Shown here: positions 1 to 7,905 of the stretch, piece by piece
Layout of the letters: each line of letters begins with the position of its first letter
How positions within the stretch are numbered: the first letter of the stretch is position 1
Origin: Lachnospiraceae bacterium AC3007
Lineage (GTDB): Bacteria; Bacillota; Clostridia; Lachnospirales; Lachnospiraceae
DNA: 64,000 nucleotides
NCBI GenBank assembly: GCA_000621405.1
Contig: KK211272.1
Coordinates: 58,155 to 122,154 of the forward strand
Direction: 5' to 3'
The notes under the pieces: model-generated
What the model was told of the DNA's origin: nothing
Database searches by the model: none
What the model saw: the letters and a program-made list of their open reading frames with translations, nothing else
Position numbers and translations under genes: made by a program

Positions 1-276
1 AGCCTGTCCCTTTGCGATCTCGCCTGCCTGGAATGCAGCGATACGAGCAAAGTTCTCAGCCTCTGCCTTCTTGCCTGCCTCAGCGGCAGCCTGACCCTTA
101 GCGATCTCGCTTGCCTGGAATGCCGCAAGTCTCTCCTGATATGCGACGTAATCAGCAAGCCTCTTCTCCTGCTCAGCCCTGGCAGCAGCAACCTCCTCAA
201 GAGGTCCTGCAAAAACAGGCACCGATGCCAGCATGGTGATCGCCAGCGTGACTAAGATAAGTGATAACTTCTTCAT
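1..276 (-). CDS. Secreted or membrane-anchored repeat protein, N-terminal part only
   Basis: Only the first 92 codons are in the window; the gene continues past the left edge. It starts at the ATG at 276, behind a strong AGGAGG site. The first 23 or so residues look like a signal peptide (MKKLSLILV, hydrophobic core, then VPVFAG). The rest is Ala/Glu/Lys/Gln-rich and helical. It shows a 29-residue period: AAFQASEIAKGQ recurs as AAFQAGEIAKGQ, and the spacer contains GKKAEAENFARI. This suggests an exported coiled-coil or helical repeat protein. I do not recognise the family. It has its own promoter in the gap below pyrI, so it is a separate transcription unit. Confidence 0.7.
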   Translation of the reverse strand, partial: MKKLSLILVTLAITMLASVPVFAGPLEEVAAARAEQEKRLADYVAYQERLAAFQASEIAKGQAAAEAGKKAEAENFARIAAFQAGEIAKGQA

Positions 277-321
277 TGTCTTTTCTCCTCCTGAAAATGG
301 ATTAGTTTTTACAATGCTATA

Positions 322-351
322 ATTTTACGACAACCAACTTTCAAATGTCAA
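322..351 (-). promoter_or_regulatory. Probable sigmaA promoter of the secreted repeat protein
   Basis: On the minus strand a perfect TTGACA (346-351) is followed by an 18-base gap and TAAAAT (322-327). The start codon lies about 45 bases downstream, behind AGGAGG. A small hairpin, CAAGA-TTCG-TCTTG, lies directly upstream and overlaps the -35. It has no T-run, so I do not call it a pyrI terminator. This gap (277-374) holds nothing else. Confidence 0.65.
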
Positions 352-374
352 GACGAATCTTGAAATACTTGATT

Positions 375-824
375 TTACTTATTATCGTACACTGTTTCGC
401 AGTATTTACAGCGATATGTGGCCGAATCCGGGTCCGTAAGGACAAAAATCTGGTCCAGTTCCTGCTCTATCGATGATATACATCTAGGATTTCTGCATTT
501 TATTATGTTCTTCACCTCTCTCGGGAGCGGAAGCGTCGGTTTGTCTATGATCTCTCCGTCCTTGATCACATCTATGGTCGCATTATGATCCAGGAGGCTT
601 ATGATATCCATATTAAAATTATCAATGGAAGTCTCCACCTTGATGATATCCTTCTTGCCCATCTTTCTGGAGGAAGCATTCTGGATTATGGCGACCGAAC
701 AGTCAAGTCTGTCGAGACCCATATCATGATAGAGCATAAGCCCTCTTCCCGGGCGGATATGATCGATGACGAAGCCTTCGTCTATCTTTCCGACATTAAG
801 TTTGTATTTCTGTCTTTCAGCCAT
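375..824 (-). CDS. pyrI: Aspartate carbamoyltransferase regulatory chain
   Basis: This is the regulatory subunit of aspartate transcarbamoylase, the first committed step of pyrimidine synthesis. In the family it binds nucleotide effectors and contacts the catalytic chain through a zinc domain. The 149 residues match the usual length. The N-terminal allosteric fold covers about residues 5-100. The zinc ligands are visible as Cys110, Cys115, Cys139 and Cys142 (CRNPRC and CKYC). It lies 33 bases downstream of pyrB, so the two are probably co-transcribed. The paired pyrB-pyrI arrangement implies an allosterically controlled holoenzyme rather than a lone catalytic trimer. Confidence 0.96.
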   Translation of the reverse strand: MAERQKYKLNVGKIDEGFVIDHIRPGRGLMLYHDMGLDRLDCSVAIIQNASSRKMGKKDIIKVETSIDNFNMDIISLLDHNATIDVIKDGEIIDKPTLPLPREVKNIIKCRNPRCISSIEQELDQIFVLTDPDSATYRCKYCETVYDNK

Positions 825-857
825 GTCTGTCCCTCTTACATCAAAACGTAACGTGTG

Positions 858-1775
858 TCATGCTTCGATCCCGAGAAGCATTAGTATCAAAGCCATCCTG
901 ATATACATTCCGTTATTTACCTGATCAAAATATTTGGCCCTGGGATCGTTGTCCACTTCGACCGATATCTCGTTCACTCTCGGGAGCGGATGAAGGACTA
1001 TCATATCTTTGGAAGCAAGCTCCATCTTGGAACTGTCAAGGATGTAGTAATCCTTCAGTCTTACATAGTCTTCTTCATTAAAGAAACGCTCACGCTGGAC
1101 TCTTGTCATATAGAGCGCATCGAGTTCGGGCATTGCATCTTCAAGCTTTGTAAGCTCCTTATAGTTAACATTGGGATGATTATTCAGCTCTTCTATCATG
1201 TAATCGGGAAGCTTCAGCTCGTTCGGGGAAATAAAAACAAAGCTTATTCCGTCATATCTCAGAAGAGCCCTTATAAGAGAATGCACGGTACGTCCGAATT
1301 TCAGGTCTCCGCACATTCCTATCTTCATATTGCCGAGTCTGCCCTTGCAGGATCTTATGGTCATAAGATCGGTAAGAGTCTGGGTCGGATGCTGGTGTCC
1401 TCCGTCTCCGGCATTGATCACGGGAATCTTTGAGAACTGGGCCGCCACCATGGGCGCGCCTTCTTTGAAATGACGCATCGCCGCAATATCGGCAAAGCAC
1501 GAAACCACTCTGATAGTATCGGCAACGCTCTCTCCCTTGGCCGCAGATGATGATGTGGCATCTGCAAACCCCATCGTCCTGCCTCCGAGACGGAGCATGG
1601 CAGCTTCAAATGAAAGTCTTGTCCTGGTGCTCGGCTCATAGAATAAAGCCGCCAGTATCCTACCATCGCATGTATGGGCATATCTTGCAGGATCTTTTTT
1701 GATATCCTCCGCCACAGCCATGAGACTGTCGAGCTCTTCCACTGTAAGATCCAGCGGAGTCATGAGATGTCGCAT
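858..1775 (-). CDS. pyrB: Aspartate carbamoyltransferase catalytic chain
   Basis: It condenses carbamoyl phosphate with aspartate to give carbamoyl aspartate in pyrimidine synthesis. The carbamoyl-phosphate signature [13 protein letters not shown] lies at residues 45-57. The substrate motif HPTQ is at 129-132 and an HPLPR motif lies near the C-terminus. The 305 residues match the family. The start at 1775 has AAGGAG five bases upstream. It is 18 bases after proA and followed by pyrI, forming a proA-pyrB-pyrI unit. No other de novo pyrimidine gene is in the window. Confidence 0.97.
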   Translation of the reverse strand: MRHLMTPLDLTVEELDSLMAVAEDIKKDPARYAHTCDGRILAALFYEPSTRTRLSFEAAMLRLGGRTMGFADATSSSAAKGESVADTIRVVSCFADIAAMRHFKEGAPMVAAQFSKIPVINAGDGGHQHPTQTLTDLMTIRSCKGRLGNMKIGMCGDLKFGRTVHSLIRALLRYDGISFVFISPNELKLPDYMIEELNNHPNVNYKELTKLEDAMPELDALYMTRVQRERFFNEEDYVRLKDYYILDSSKMELASKDMIVLHPLPRVNEISVEVDNDPRAKYFDQVNNGMYIRMALILMLLGIEA

Positions 1776-1793
1776 AATTTCTCCTTAAATAAG

Positions 1794-3044
1794 TCAGTTC
1801 CTGATCTGTCCTGTGCCTTTTATCTGATACTTATATGTAGTAAGAGCCTTAAGGCCCATCGGTCCTCTTGCATGAAGCTTCTGAGTACTAATGCCTATCT
1901 CCGAACCAAAGCCGAACTCATATCCGTCAGTGAAACGGGTGGAAGCATTCCAGTACACGCAGGCTGAATCGATCTCATTCAAAAATCTCTCAGCCGTCTC
2001 CTTATCTGAGGTTATTATTGCTTCCGAATGATGTGTGGAGTATCTGTTGATATGCTCTATGGCATGATCCAGATTATCTACGATCTTCACGGATATTATG
2101 GGCCCAAGGTATTCTCTTGCATAGTCCTCTTCAGTGCATTCCCTGATCCCACCTTCGATCTCCATGACATCTTCCGCTCCGCGGATCTCGATATCCTTGA
2201 CGGAAAGCCTTTCATAGATTGCTTTGACGGCTTCCTTTGCTATGCTCCTGTGTATCACGAGCGACTCTGCGGCATTACATACTCCCATGCGCTGAGTCTT
2301 GGCGTTGTCTATTATATCAACGGCCATATCAAGGTCTGCTTTCTCGTCGACATAGATATGGCAGTTGCCGACCCCGGTCTCGATCACGGGCACAGTCGCA
2401 TTTTCCACTACAGTCTGGATAAGGCCCGAGCCGCCGCGCGGAAATAAAAGATCCACGTACTGATTGAGCTTCATGAACTGAGTCGCAACTTCTCTTGATG
2501 TATCGGTGATGATGAGCACGACATCATCGGGTATCTTCTCGGTCTTAAGAGCTTCTCTGATACAATTCACTATCGCCCTGTTGGAATTGATCGCATCGGA
2601 TCCGCCGCGAAGTATAGTGGAATTGCCGGATTTGAAGCAGAGAGAAAATGCATCTGCAGTCACGTTTGGACGGGATTCATAGATTATGCCGATGACACCC
2701 ATAGGCACGGCGACCTTTTCTATGTGAAGGCCGTTTGGACGGACCATGATATCAAGAACCTCTCCGACGGGATCCTTAAGCTCTGCCACCTGTATCATGC
2801 CTTCGGCCATCTGATCGATTCGCTCTTTATTGAGCATGAGCCTGTCGACCAGAGCCTCGGACACCCCTTTGGCCATGGCATTATTAACATCGATATTATT
2901 GGCTTCTATTATATCTTTGGAATTATTCTTTAAGGCTTCTGCTGCCGCTCTCAGTCCAAGATTCTTAGAGGCGGGATCTAGATGCGCGAGCACCTCGGAT
3001 GCTCTTTTGGAGCGTATTCCGAGAGATTCGAGATAATTCATCAT
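1794..3044 (-). CDS. proA: Glutamate-5-semialdehyde dehydrogenase (gamma-glutamyl phosphate reductase)
   Basis: It reduces gamma-glutamyl phosphate to glutamate semialdehyde with NADPH, the second step of proline synthesis. The 416 residues match the family. The catalytic cysteine is Cys256 in RMGVCNAAES, and the upstream ESRPNVTAD signature is present. Two adjacent ATG codons occur at the start; the first has AGGAG six bases upstream. proB, its usual partner, is not next to it. Instead the gene begins about 40 bases after the RNase P RNA gene, with no clear terminator or promoter between, so it may be read from the rnpB promoter. Confidence 0.96.
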   Translation of the reverse strand: MMNYLESLGIRSKRASEVLAHLDPASKNLGLRAAAEALKNNSKDIIEANNIDVNNAMAKGVSEALVDRLMLNKERIDQMAEGMIQVAELKDPVGEVLDIMVRPNGLHIEKVAVPMGVIGIIYESRPNVTADAFSLCFKSGNSTILRGGSDAINSNRAIVNCIREALKTEKIPDDVVLIITDTSREVATQFMKLNQYVDLLFPRGGSGLIQTVVENATVPVIETGVGNCHIYVDEKADLDMAVDIIDNAKTQRMGVCNAAESLVIHRSIAKEAVKAIYERLSVKDIEIRGAEDVMEIEGGIRECTEEDYAREYLGPIISVKIVDNLDHAIEHINRYSTHHSEAIITSDKETAERFLNEIDSACVYWNASTRFTDGYEFGFGSEIGISTQKLHARGPMGLKALTTYKYQIKGTGQIRN

Positions 3045-3084
3045 AATGATCTCCTTTTTATATACAGCCGTAAAGCTGAAAATG

Positions 3085-3477
3085 ATCGAGCGAGCCTGTA
3101 AGCCGGGTTATGTGCCGCATAAGCGGTGATGATGATCTATCTAGGTCACACGTCGCCGCATGACTCGAGCGATCTACCTGGAAGAAGCAGGAGCTTAGCC
3201 CCTGCAGGCCGGGCAGGCCGATCCTTCCTGTTTGATCTTGCTCCGGATGGGGCTTGCCTAGCCATCCTTGTTACCAAGGACGCGGTAGTCTCTTACACTG
3301 CCGTTTCACCCTTACTAGACCTTGAGGCGTAGCCTCAATGGTCAGCGGTCTGTTCTCTGTTGCGCTTTCCCGCGGGTCACCCCGGGCGGACGTTATCCGC
3401 CATCCTGCCCTGTGGAGCCCGGACTTTCCTCGGCATGGAAGATACCCGCCATGTCGCCATCATCCGGCTCACTCGAT
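3085..3477 (-). ncRNA. rnpB: RNase P RNA, bacterial class A
   Basis: This is the catalytic RNA that matures the 5' ends of tRNAs. The conserved 5' block GAGGAAAGTCCGGGCTCC is complete. The central GGTGAAACGGCAGTG and AAGAGACTACCG blocks are present, as is the 3' block ACCCGGCTTACAGGC. The ends were set by helix P1: ATCGAGTGAGCC at the 5' end pairs with GGCTCGCTCGAT at the 3' end over 12 base pairs, one of them G-U. The length of about 393 nt is normal for class A. Open reading frames over this stretch are spurious. Confidence 0.95.
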
Positions 3478-3482
3478 TAAAC

Positions 3483-3510
3483 ATTCTACCATATATAGTA
3501 TAAATATCAA
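3483..3510 (-). promoter_or_regulatory. rnpB promoter, sigmaA type
   Basis: TTGATA (3505-3510), a 16-base spacer and TAGAAT (3483-3488) sit so that transcription would begin at about 3477, exactly the 5' end deduced from helix P1 of RNase P RNA. This agreement between two independent signals supports both calls. Confidence 0.8.
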
Positions 3511-3529
3511 ATCATTACGCTAAAGATAT

Positions 3530-3573
3530 CCAAAATATAAAGGACCGGTAAGGTCATGTGCCCTCTCCGGTCC
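3530..3573 (-). terminator. Rho-independent terminator of the TGS/uridine-kinase-like gene
   Basis: Seven-base-pair arms GGACCGG (minus strand, 3567-3573) and CCGGTCC (3542-3548) are followed by TTTATATTTT. It lies ten bases past the stop codon of the gene at 3583 and just ahead of the rnpB promoter. Confidence 0.7.
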
Positions 3574-3582
3574 CATAAGATC

Positions 3583-5241
3583 CTAAAAGATCGATCCGCC
3601 TATGAATTCCCTTATTATCGAATTCTGCGGAATGCCCGCCGTATCGATGGAGAGGAAATACTGGAGGAATTTTAACAGCCTTTTTGCCTCCTGATAGCCG
3701 GGATCATCCTCGGGAACCGCAAAAAGGAGCGGCTCAACATATGGCTTAAGTGCGGCTATCTCATATATATGAGCCGAATTGAACATCGCATCCGCGCTCT
3801 CCTGGAACGGGAAGATGTACTTCTCTTCTCCTCTCCTCACCGATGACCACATCCCGAGCGTCCTCTGCACGGAAGCGCCTCTTGTGTAATAGTCACGGAC
3901 CATACGTCTCATGAGCCTTCCGTCAGTGGTCGGCACTCTGTTGTGCTCATCCACGTTCAGCGTTGTAAGGGCGCTGATATAGATCTTGTATTTTGAATCC
4001 TTCGGCAGCGAATGGGACAGCTCGTCATTTAATCCGTGGATCCCTTCGAGAACGAGCACATCGGATTCTTCAAGCTGCAGATAATTGCCCTTATATTCAC
4101 GCTGACCAACCTTGAAATTAAAGCTCGGGAGCTCTACTTTCTTACCGTTAAGAAGATCGGTCATGTCTTTATTGAAGCCCTCTACATCTATGGCATCGAG
4201 GCATTCAAAGTCATAATTGCCGTTCTCATCCTTGGGCGTATCCTCACGATTTTTGAAATAATTGTCTATCTCGATAGGATGAGGTCTCATCCCGTGAGCA
4301 CGAAGCTCTATCGAGAGTCTGTGGGAGAAGGTCGTCTTGCCGGATGAAGAAGGTCCCGCTATCATGACAAAACGCACATTGCCGCGATCTGCAATGTCAC
4401 GGGCGATCTCGGCGATACGGCTCTCCATGAGCGCCTCCTGCACGAGGATCACTTCATTCATCTTTCCTTCGCATATCGCTTCATTTAACGCTCCGACAGT
4501 ATCTATCCCCATCATCTCACCCCAGGCAGAGGATGATTTCATGGTTTTAAAGAGCTTGGGGCTCTCCTTGAATCCGGGAACGACATCAGGAGCCTTTCTC
4601 TCGGGGAGCTGCAGCATCACGCCGTCATCATACAGGAAAAGGTCAAAATATCTGATATACCCGCAGCTAGGGAGCATGTATCCGTAAAAATAGTCCTGGA
4701 ATCCGCCGAGAGTATATATATTGACCTTATCCGACCTTCTGAATCTGAAGAGTTTCTCCTTATCGTACATGCCGAGATCATGGAACTTCTTTATTATCTT
4801 TTCGAGGGAATAAGAGCTCTTCTGGATCGGGGCATCCTCTTCCACAAGTTGGAGCATTCTTGTCTTAACATCCTCCACAAGCTTCTCTGTAAGAGGAACG
4901 CTTCCCTTATAGGGACAGTAATAAGCGGCGCCTATGGAGAAATCAACTTTAAGGCGCTCGATGTTCTCTCTTCCTACCACATCGTAAAATGCTTTTATAA
5001 GAAGGAGTGAAGCCGAGCGCTTGTAAGCCTTATGCCCTGCCGTCCCGCTAAGATCCTCAAACTCGATCTCACAGTCATTATTGACAGTATGAAAGAGTTC
5101 CTTAAGCTTGTTATCGACCTTGCTGAGTACGATCCTGTACCTGCACGTATCCTTGAAATCTTCAGCTATATCGATAAGCTTTGTTCCCACAGGATATTCG
5201 TATTCTTTTCCGCCGATCTTCACCTTTATCATGTCCGCCAT
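3583..5241 (-). CDS. TGS-domain / uridine-kinase-like nucleotide kinase fusion
   Basis: The start was moved to the ATG at 5241 because GGAGG lies seven bases ahead of it; an ATG two codons earlier is only one base from GGAGG. The 552 residues begin with a TGS-like domain (about 1-65). A region like the second editing domain of threonyl-tRNA synthetase follows (about 70-200). The C-terminal half is a P-loop kinase resembling uridine kinase/phosphoribulokinase, with Walker A GPSSSGKT at 296-303 and downstream motifs EIDNYF and LEGIHGL. The fold predicts phosphoryl transfer to a nucleoside or similar substrate. The true substrate of this fusion family is not evident from sequence. It follows nif3 by 15 bases and ends at a good terminator. 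Confidence 0.85.
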   Translation of the reverse strand: MADMIKVKIGGKEYEYPVGTKLIDIAEDFKDTCRYRIVLSKVDNKLKELFHTVNNDCEIEFEDLSGTAGHKAYKRSASLLLIKAFYDVVGRENIERLKVDFSIGAAYYCPYKGSVPLTEKLVEDVKTRMLQLVEEDAPIQKSSYSLEKIIKKFHDLGMYDKEKLFRFRRSDKVNIYTLGGFQDYFYGYMLPSCGYIRYFDLFLYDDGVMLQLPERKAPDVVPGFKESPKLFKTMKSSSAWGEMMGIDTVGALNEAICEGKMNEVILVQEALMESRIAEIARDIADRGNVRFVMIAGPSSSGKTTFSHRLSIELRAHGMRPHPIEIDNYFKNREDTPKDENGNYDFECLDAIDVEGFNKDMTDLLNGKKVELPSFNFKVGQREYKGNYLQLEESDVLVLEGIHGLNDELSHSLPKDSKYKIYISALTTLNVDEHNRVPTTDGRLMRRMVRDYYTRGASVQRTLGMWSSVRRGEEKYIFPFQESADAMFNSAHIYEIAALKPYVEPLLFAVPEDDPGYQEAKRLLKFLQYFLSIDTAGIPQNSIIREFIGGSIF

Positions 5242-5256
5242 CTTCATTCCTCCATG

Positions 5257-6030
5257 TCAGATAATGATATAACTTTTTTGAACCTTATCTTCGATTACCT
5301 TAAGCTCCGGAGCTGCTTTTGCAAGATACTGGGACATGAAGCCGATGAAGAGCTTCTCTACCCCGAAATGTCCCGCATCAATGATATTGATCCCTTTCTC
5401 AAGTGCATCCGTGCCGTCATGATGACCTATATCTCCGGTGATAAGGACATCACAGCCCTCTCCCGCAGCAGAATCGATGCCCGAAGAACCGGATCCGGGA
5501 AGGATTGCCACCTTTACTATGGTATCCTCAGGATCACCGTATACCTTTACAAAGGGAACGTTAAGGTCCTTCTTAACTTTCTCGGCAAGATCTCTTAAGG
5601 ACAGATCTTCTTTCAGATATCCCATGGCACCGAGACCTATGTCTTCGGTAAGCGTAGGCTCGAGGATCCTGACCTCTATAAGATTGAGCATCGATGCAGC
5701 CTCGATCCCCATCTGGGTCACGTCAAAGTCGGTATGCATCGAAAACAAAGATATTTTATCTGAAACAAGCTTCATGACCCTTCTTCCGACATAGCTGTCG
5801 CTTGATACGCGGTTGAGCGGTCGGAATATGAGCGGATGATGGGTAAGGAGCAGATCGGCCCTGGCATCTGATGCCGCTTCGATGACGTCACTCGTCGCAT
5901 CCAGGGCAATATATACAGTCTCTATATCCTGCTCCTCATCTCCTACAAGGAGTCCGGGATTGTCCCAGTGTTCCGAATACTGAATGGGTGCGATCTCATT
6001 CAGCATATTGATAAGATCCTTAAGCTTCAA
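5257..6030 (-). CDS. Nif3-like dinuclear metal centre protein (YqfO family)
   Basis: This conserved protein has a dimetal site; some relatives are described as GTP cyclohydrolase type 1-like, but the function here is uncertain. The metal motif LLTHHP lies near residue 62, MHTDFD follows, and the C-terminal metal motif GHFGVEK is present. The 257 residues correspond to the short form without the inserted domain of Bacillus YqfO. Translation starts at a TTG (6030) with GGGAGG nine bases upstream, inside the end of trmK (11-base overlap). The trmK-nif3 pairing is a conserved Gram-positive arrangement and suggests coupled translation. Confidence 0.88.
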   Translation of the reverse strand: MKLKDLINMLNEIAPIQYSEHWDNPGLLVGDEEQDIETVYIALDATSDVIEAASDARADLLLTHHPLIFRPLNRVSSDSYVGRRVMKLVSDKISLFSMHTDFDVTQMGIEAASMLNLIEVRILEPTLTEDIGLGAMGYLKEDLSLRDLAEKVKKDLNVPFVKVYGDPEDTIVKVAILPGSGSSGIDSAAGEGCDVLITGDIGHHDGTDALEKGINIIDAGHFGVEKLFIGFMSQYLAKAAPELKVIEDKVQKSYIII

Positions 6031-6730
6031 TTCCCAAAACCTCCCTGAAGCACTCAGCTTCTTTCTCTATGATCACTCTCCTGCCGGCAGGGATGCCCTT
6101 ATTGCCGGAAAGAAGATCTTCGAGCATTGACAGTCTCTTTTCAAAAAATCTTCTTACATCGGGGTCCTTGAGCTCTCTTTCGATGAACCTGCCGAATCTG
6201 AGCTCTGTTTCGGACAGAATATGAGCATCTGATCCGGATGCGGCCTTTTTTGCAACCATGATGACATACAGCTTATCATCATCCGTCACATATCTTTCAT
6301 CTATCGTGACATAGCCTTCATCTCTAAGAAATATCCTTAAGCCCTCCTCCTTGGTATGAGGTGACAGGATAAGAGTATCAAATAAAGAAAGCTTACTGCT
6401 CCCGCGCCTTAAGATGTCTGCTATAAGCAGACCGCCCATGCCTGTAACAGACAGTACATTGCTGCCTTCCTTTAAGGATGATATACTGTCCAGTCCGTTT
6501 GATCTGATAAAGTCTGCCTGTCCTTTATCTATGCCGTAATGAATGGCATTGGCATAAGCCCTGTCAAGAGGCCCCTGATTAATGTCAGCAAATACTGCCC
6601 TTTTGCATCTTCCGTCTAAAAGGAGCGATACGGGCACATATCCGTGGTCGCATCCGATATCGACGAACGTGTCACATGACGGGACCAGATCCACGATCAG
6701 GGACAGTCTTTTTGACAGCTCCGGTCTCAA
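6020..6730 (-). CDS. trmK: tRNA (adenine22-N1)-methyltransferase
   Basis: It is a SAM-dependent methyltransferase that modifies adenine 22 of tRNA in Gram-positive bacteria. The SAM-binding motif FVDIGCDHGYVP lies at about residues 21-32. The family motif VTGMGGLLIADIL follows near residue 94, then LSPHTKEEGLR. The length of 236 residues is normal. A TTG start at 6730 has AGGA ten bases upstream. It lies 21 bases after rpoD and overlaps nif3, the same rpoD-trmK-nif3 order seen in Bacillus. Confidence 0.92.
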   Translation of the reverse strand: MRPELSKRLSLIVDLVPSCDTFVDIGCDHGYVPVSLLLDGRCKRAVFADINQGPLDRAYANAIHYGIDKGQADFIRSNGLDSISSLKEGSNVLSVTGMGGLLIADILRRGSSKLSLFDTLILSPHTKEEGLRIFLRDEGYVTIDERYVTDDDKLYVIMVAKKAASGSDAHILSETELRFGRFIERELKDPDVRRFFEKRLSMLEDLLSGNKGIPAGRRVIIEKEAECFREVLGIEA

Positions 6731-6751
6731 AATAATATTATCCTGATAATC

Positions 6752-7891
6752 TTACTCAAGATAATCCTTGAGCTTTCTGGACCTTGAAGGATGTCTGAGC
6801 TTCCTCAAAGCCTTGGCTTCGATCTGTCTTATCCTCTCACGGGTGACATTGAACTGGCGTCCTACTTCCTCAAGAGTCCTTGCTTTGCCGTCATCAAGGC
6901 CGAATCTTAAGCGAAGGACCTTCTGCTCTCTCTCGGTAAGAGTATCCAGCACTTCATTGAGCTGCTCCTTTAAGAGCTCAAAAGCTGCTGCATCCGCGGG
7001 TACCGGAACCTGATCATCCTGGATGAAGTCTCCGAGATGCGAATCCTCCTCCTCGCCGATGGGAGTCTCAAGGGATACAGGCTCCTGGGATATCTTTAAT
7101 ATCTCTCTTACCTTTTCCACAGGGATCTTCATCTCTTCCGCTATCTCTTCAGGGGTAGGTTCTCTTCCAAGCTCCTGCAGAAGCTGTCTTGAGATACGGA
7201 TAAGCTTGTTGATCGTCTCGACCATATGAACGGGTATCCTTATGGTACGGGCCTGATCAGCAATGGCCCTTGTGATCGCCTGTCTTATCCACCATGTTGC
7301 ATAGGTTGAGAATTTGTATCCCTTCCTGTAATCAAACTTCTCCACAGCCTTAATAAGTCCGAGGTTACCCTCCTGTATAAGATCCAGGAAAAGCATTCCG
7401 CGACCCACATACCTCTTGGCTATGGATACGACGAGTCTTAAGTTGGCTTCGGCAAGCTTGTTCTTGGCTTCCTGATCGCCAAGCTCCATCCTTTTTGCAA
7501 GCTCGACCTCTTCCTCAGCGGAAAGAAGCGGGACCTTACCTATCTCCTTAAGATACATCCTCACGGGATCCTCTATGGAGACACTGTCGGGTACGGAGAG
7601 ATCGACATTGGCCATGTCGACATCTTCTTCGTTCTCGATCTCTTCAGGCGGGACATCGTCATCGGCGTCCACATCATCCTCGGAAGGAGATGTCATCTTG
7701 AGCACGTCAATGCCGTTCTTCTCGAGGACTTCCCATATCCTGTCATAGTCATCCTCGCTGAGCTCAAGTCCCTTCAGGTGATCTATGATCTCCTGGTTAT
7801 CGAGCACATTGTTCTTTTTGCGGCCGAGTTCGACAAGAGTCTTCAGTTTCTCTTCTAATTTCTCGTCGTTCTTCTCTTCCAGTTCTTCCAT
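6752..7891 (-). CDS. rpoD: Primary RNA polymerase sigma factor SigA/RpoD
   Basis: This is the housekeeping sigma factor. A region 1.1-like helical segment (about 15-70) is followed by an acidic linker. Region 1.2 ([11 protein letters not shown]), region 2.4 ([16 protein letters not shown]) and region 4.2 ([18 protein letters not shown]) are intact. The 379 residues are typical for Firmicutes. AAGGGAG precedes the ATG. It is 14 bases after dnaG, forming the macromolecular synthesis group dgt-dnaG-rpoD. The -35 and -10 hexamers annotated elsewhere in this window are of the type this factor recognises. Confidence 0.98.
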   Translation of the reverse strand: MEELEEKNDEKLEEKLKTLVELGRKKNNVLDNQEIIDHLKGLELSEDDYDRIWEVLEKNGIDVLKMTSPSEDDVDADDDVPPEEIENEEDVDMANVDLSVPDSVSIEDPVRMYLKEIGKVPLLSAEEEVELAKRMELGDQEAKNKLAEANLRLVVSIAKRYVGRGMLFLDLIQEGNLGLIKAVEKFDYRKGYKFSTYATWWIRQAITRAIADQARTIRIPVHMVETINKLIRISRQLLQELGREPTPEEIAEEMKIPVEKVREILKISQEPVSLETPIGEEEDSHLGDFIQDDQVPVPADAAAFELLKEQLNEVLDTLTEREQKVLRLRFGLDDGKARTLEEVGRQFNVTRERIRQIEAKALRKLRHPSRSRKLKDYLE

Positions 7892-7905
7892 CAGTTAAAC
7901 TCCCT

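Noticed and set aside
277-374. Terminator for pyrI (CAAGA-TTCG-TCTTG hairpin)
   Set aside because: The stem is only five base pairs and is not followed by a T-run; it overlaps the next promoter.
3126-3523. Short plus-strand proteins
   Set aside because: They lie on the RNase P RNA gene, whose conserved blocks explain the sequence.
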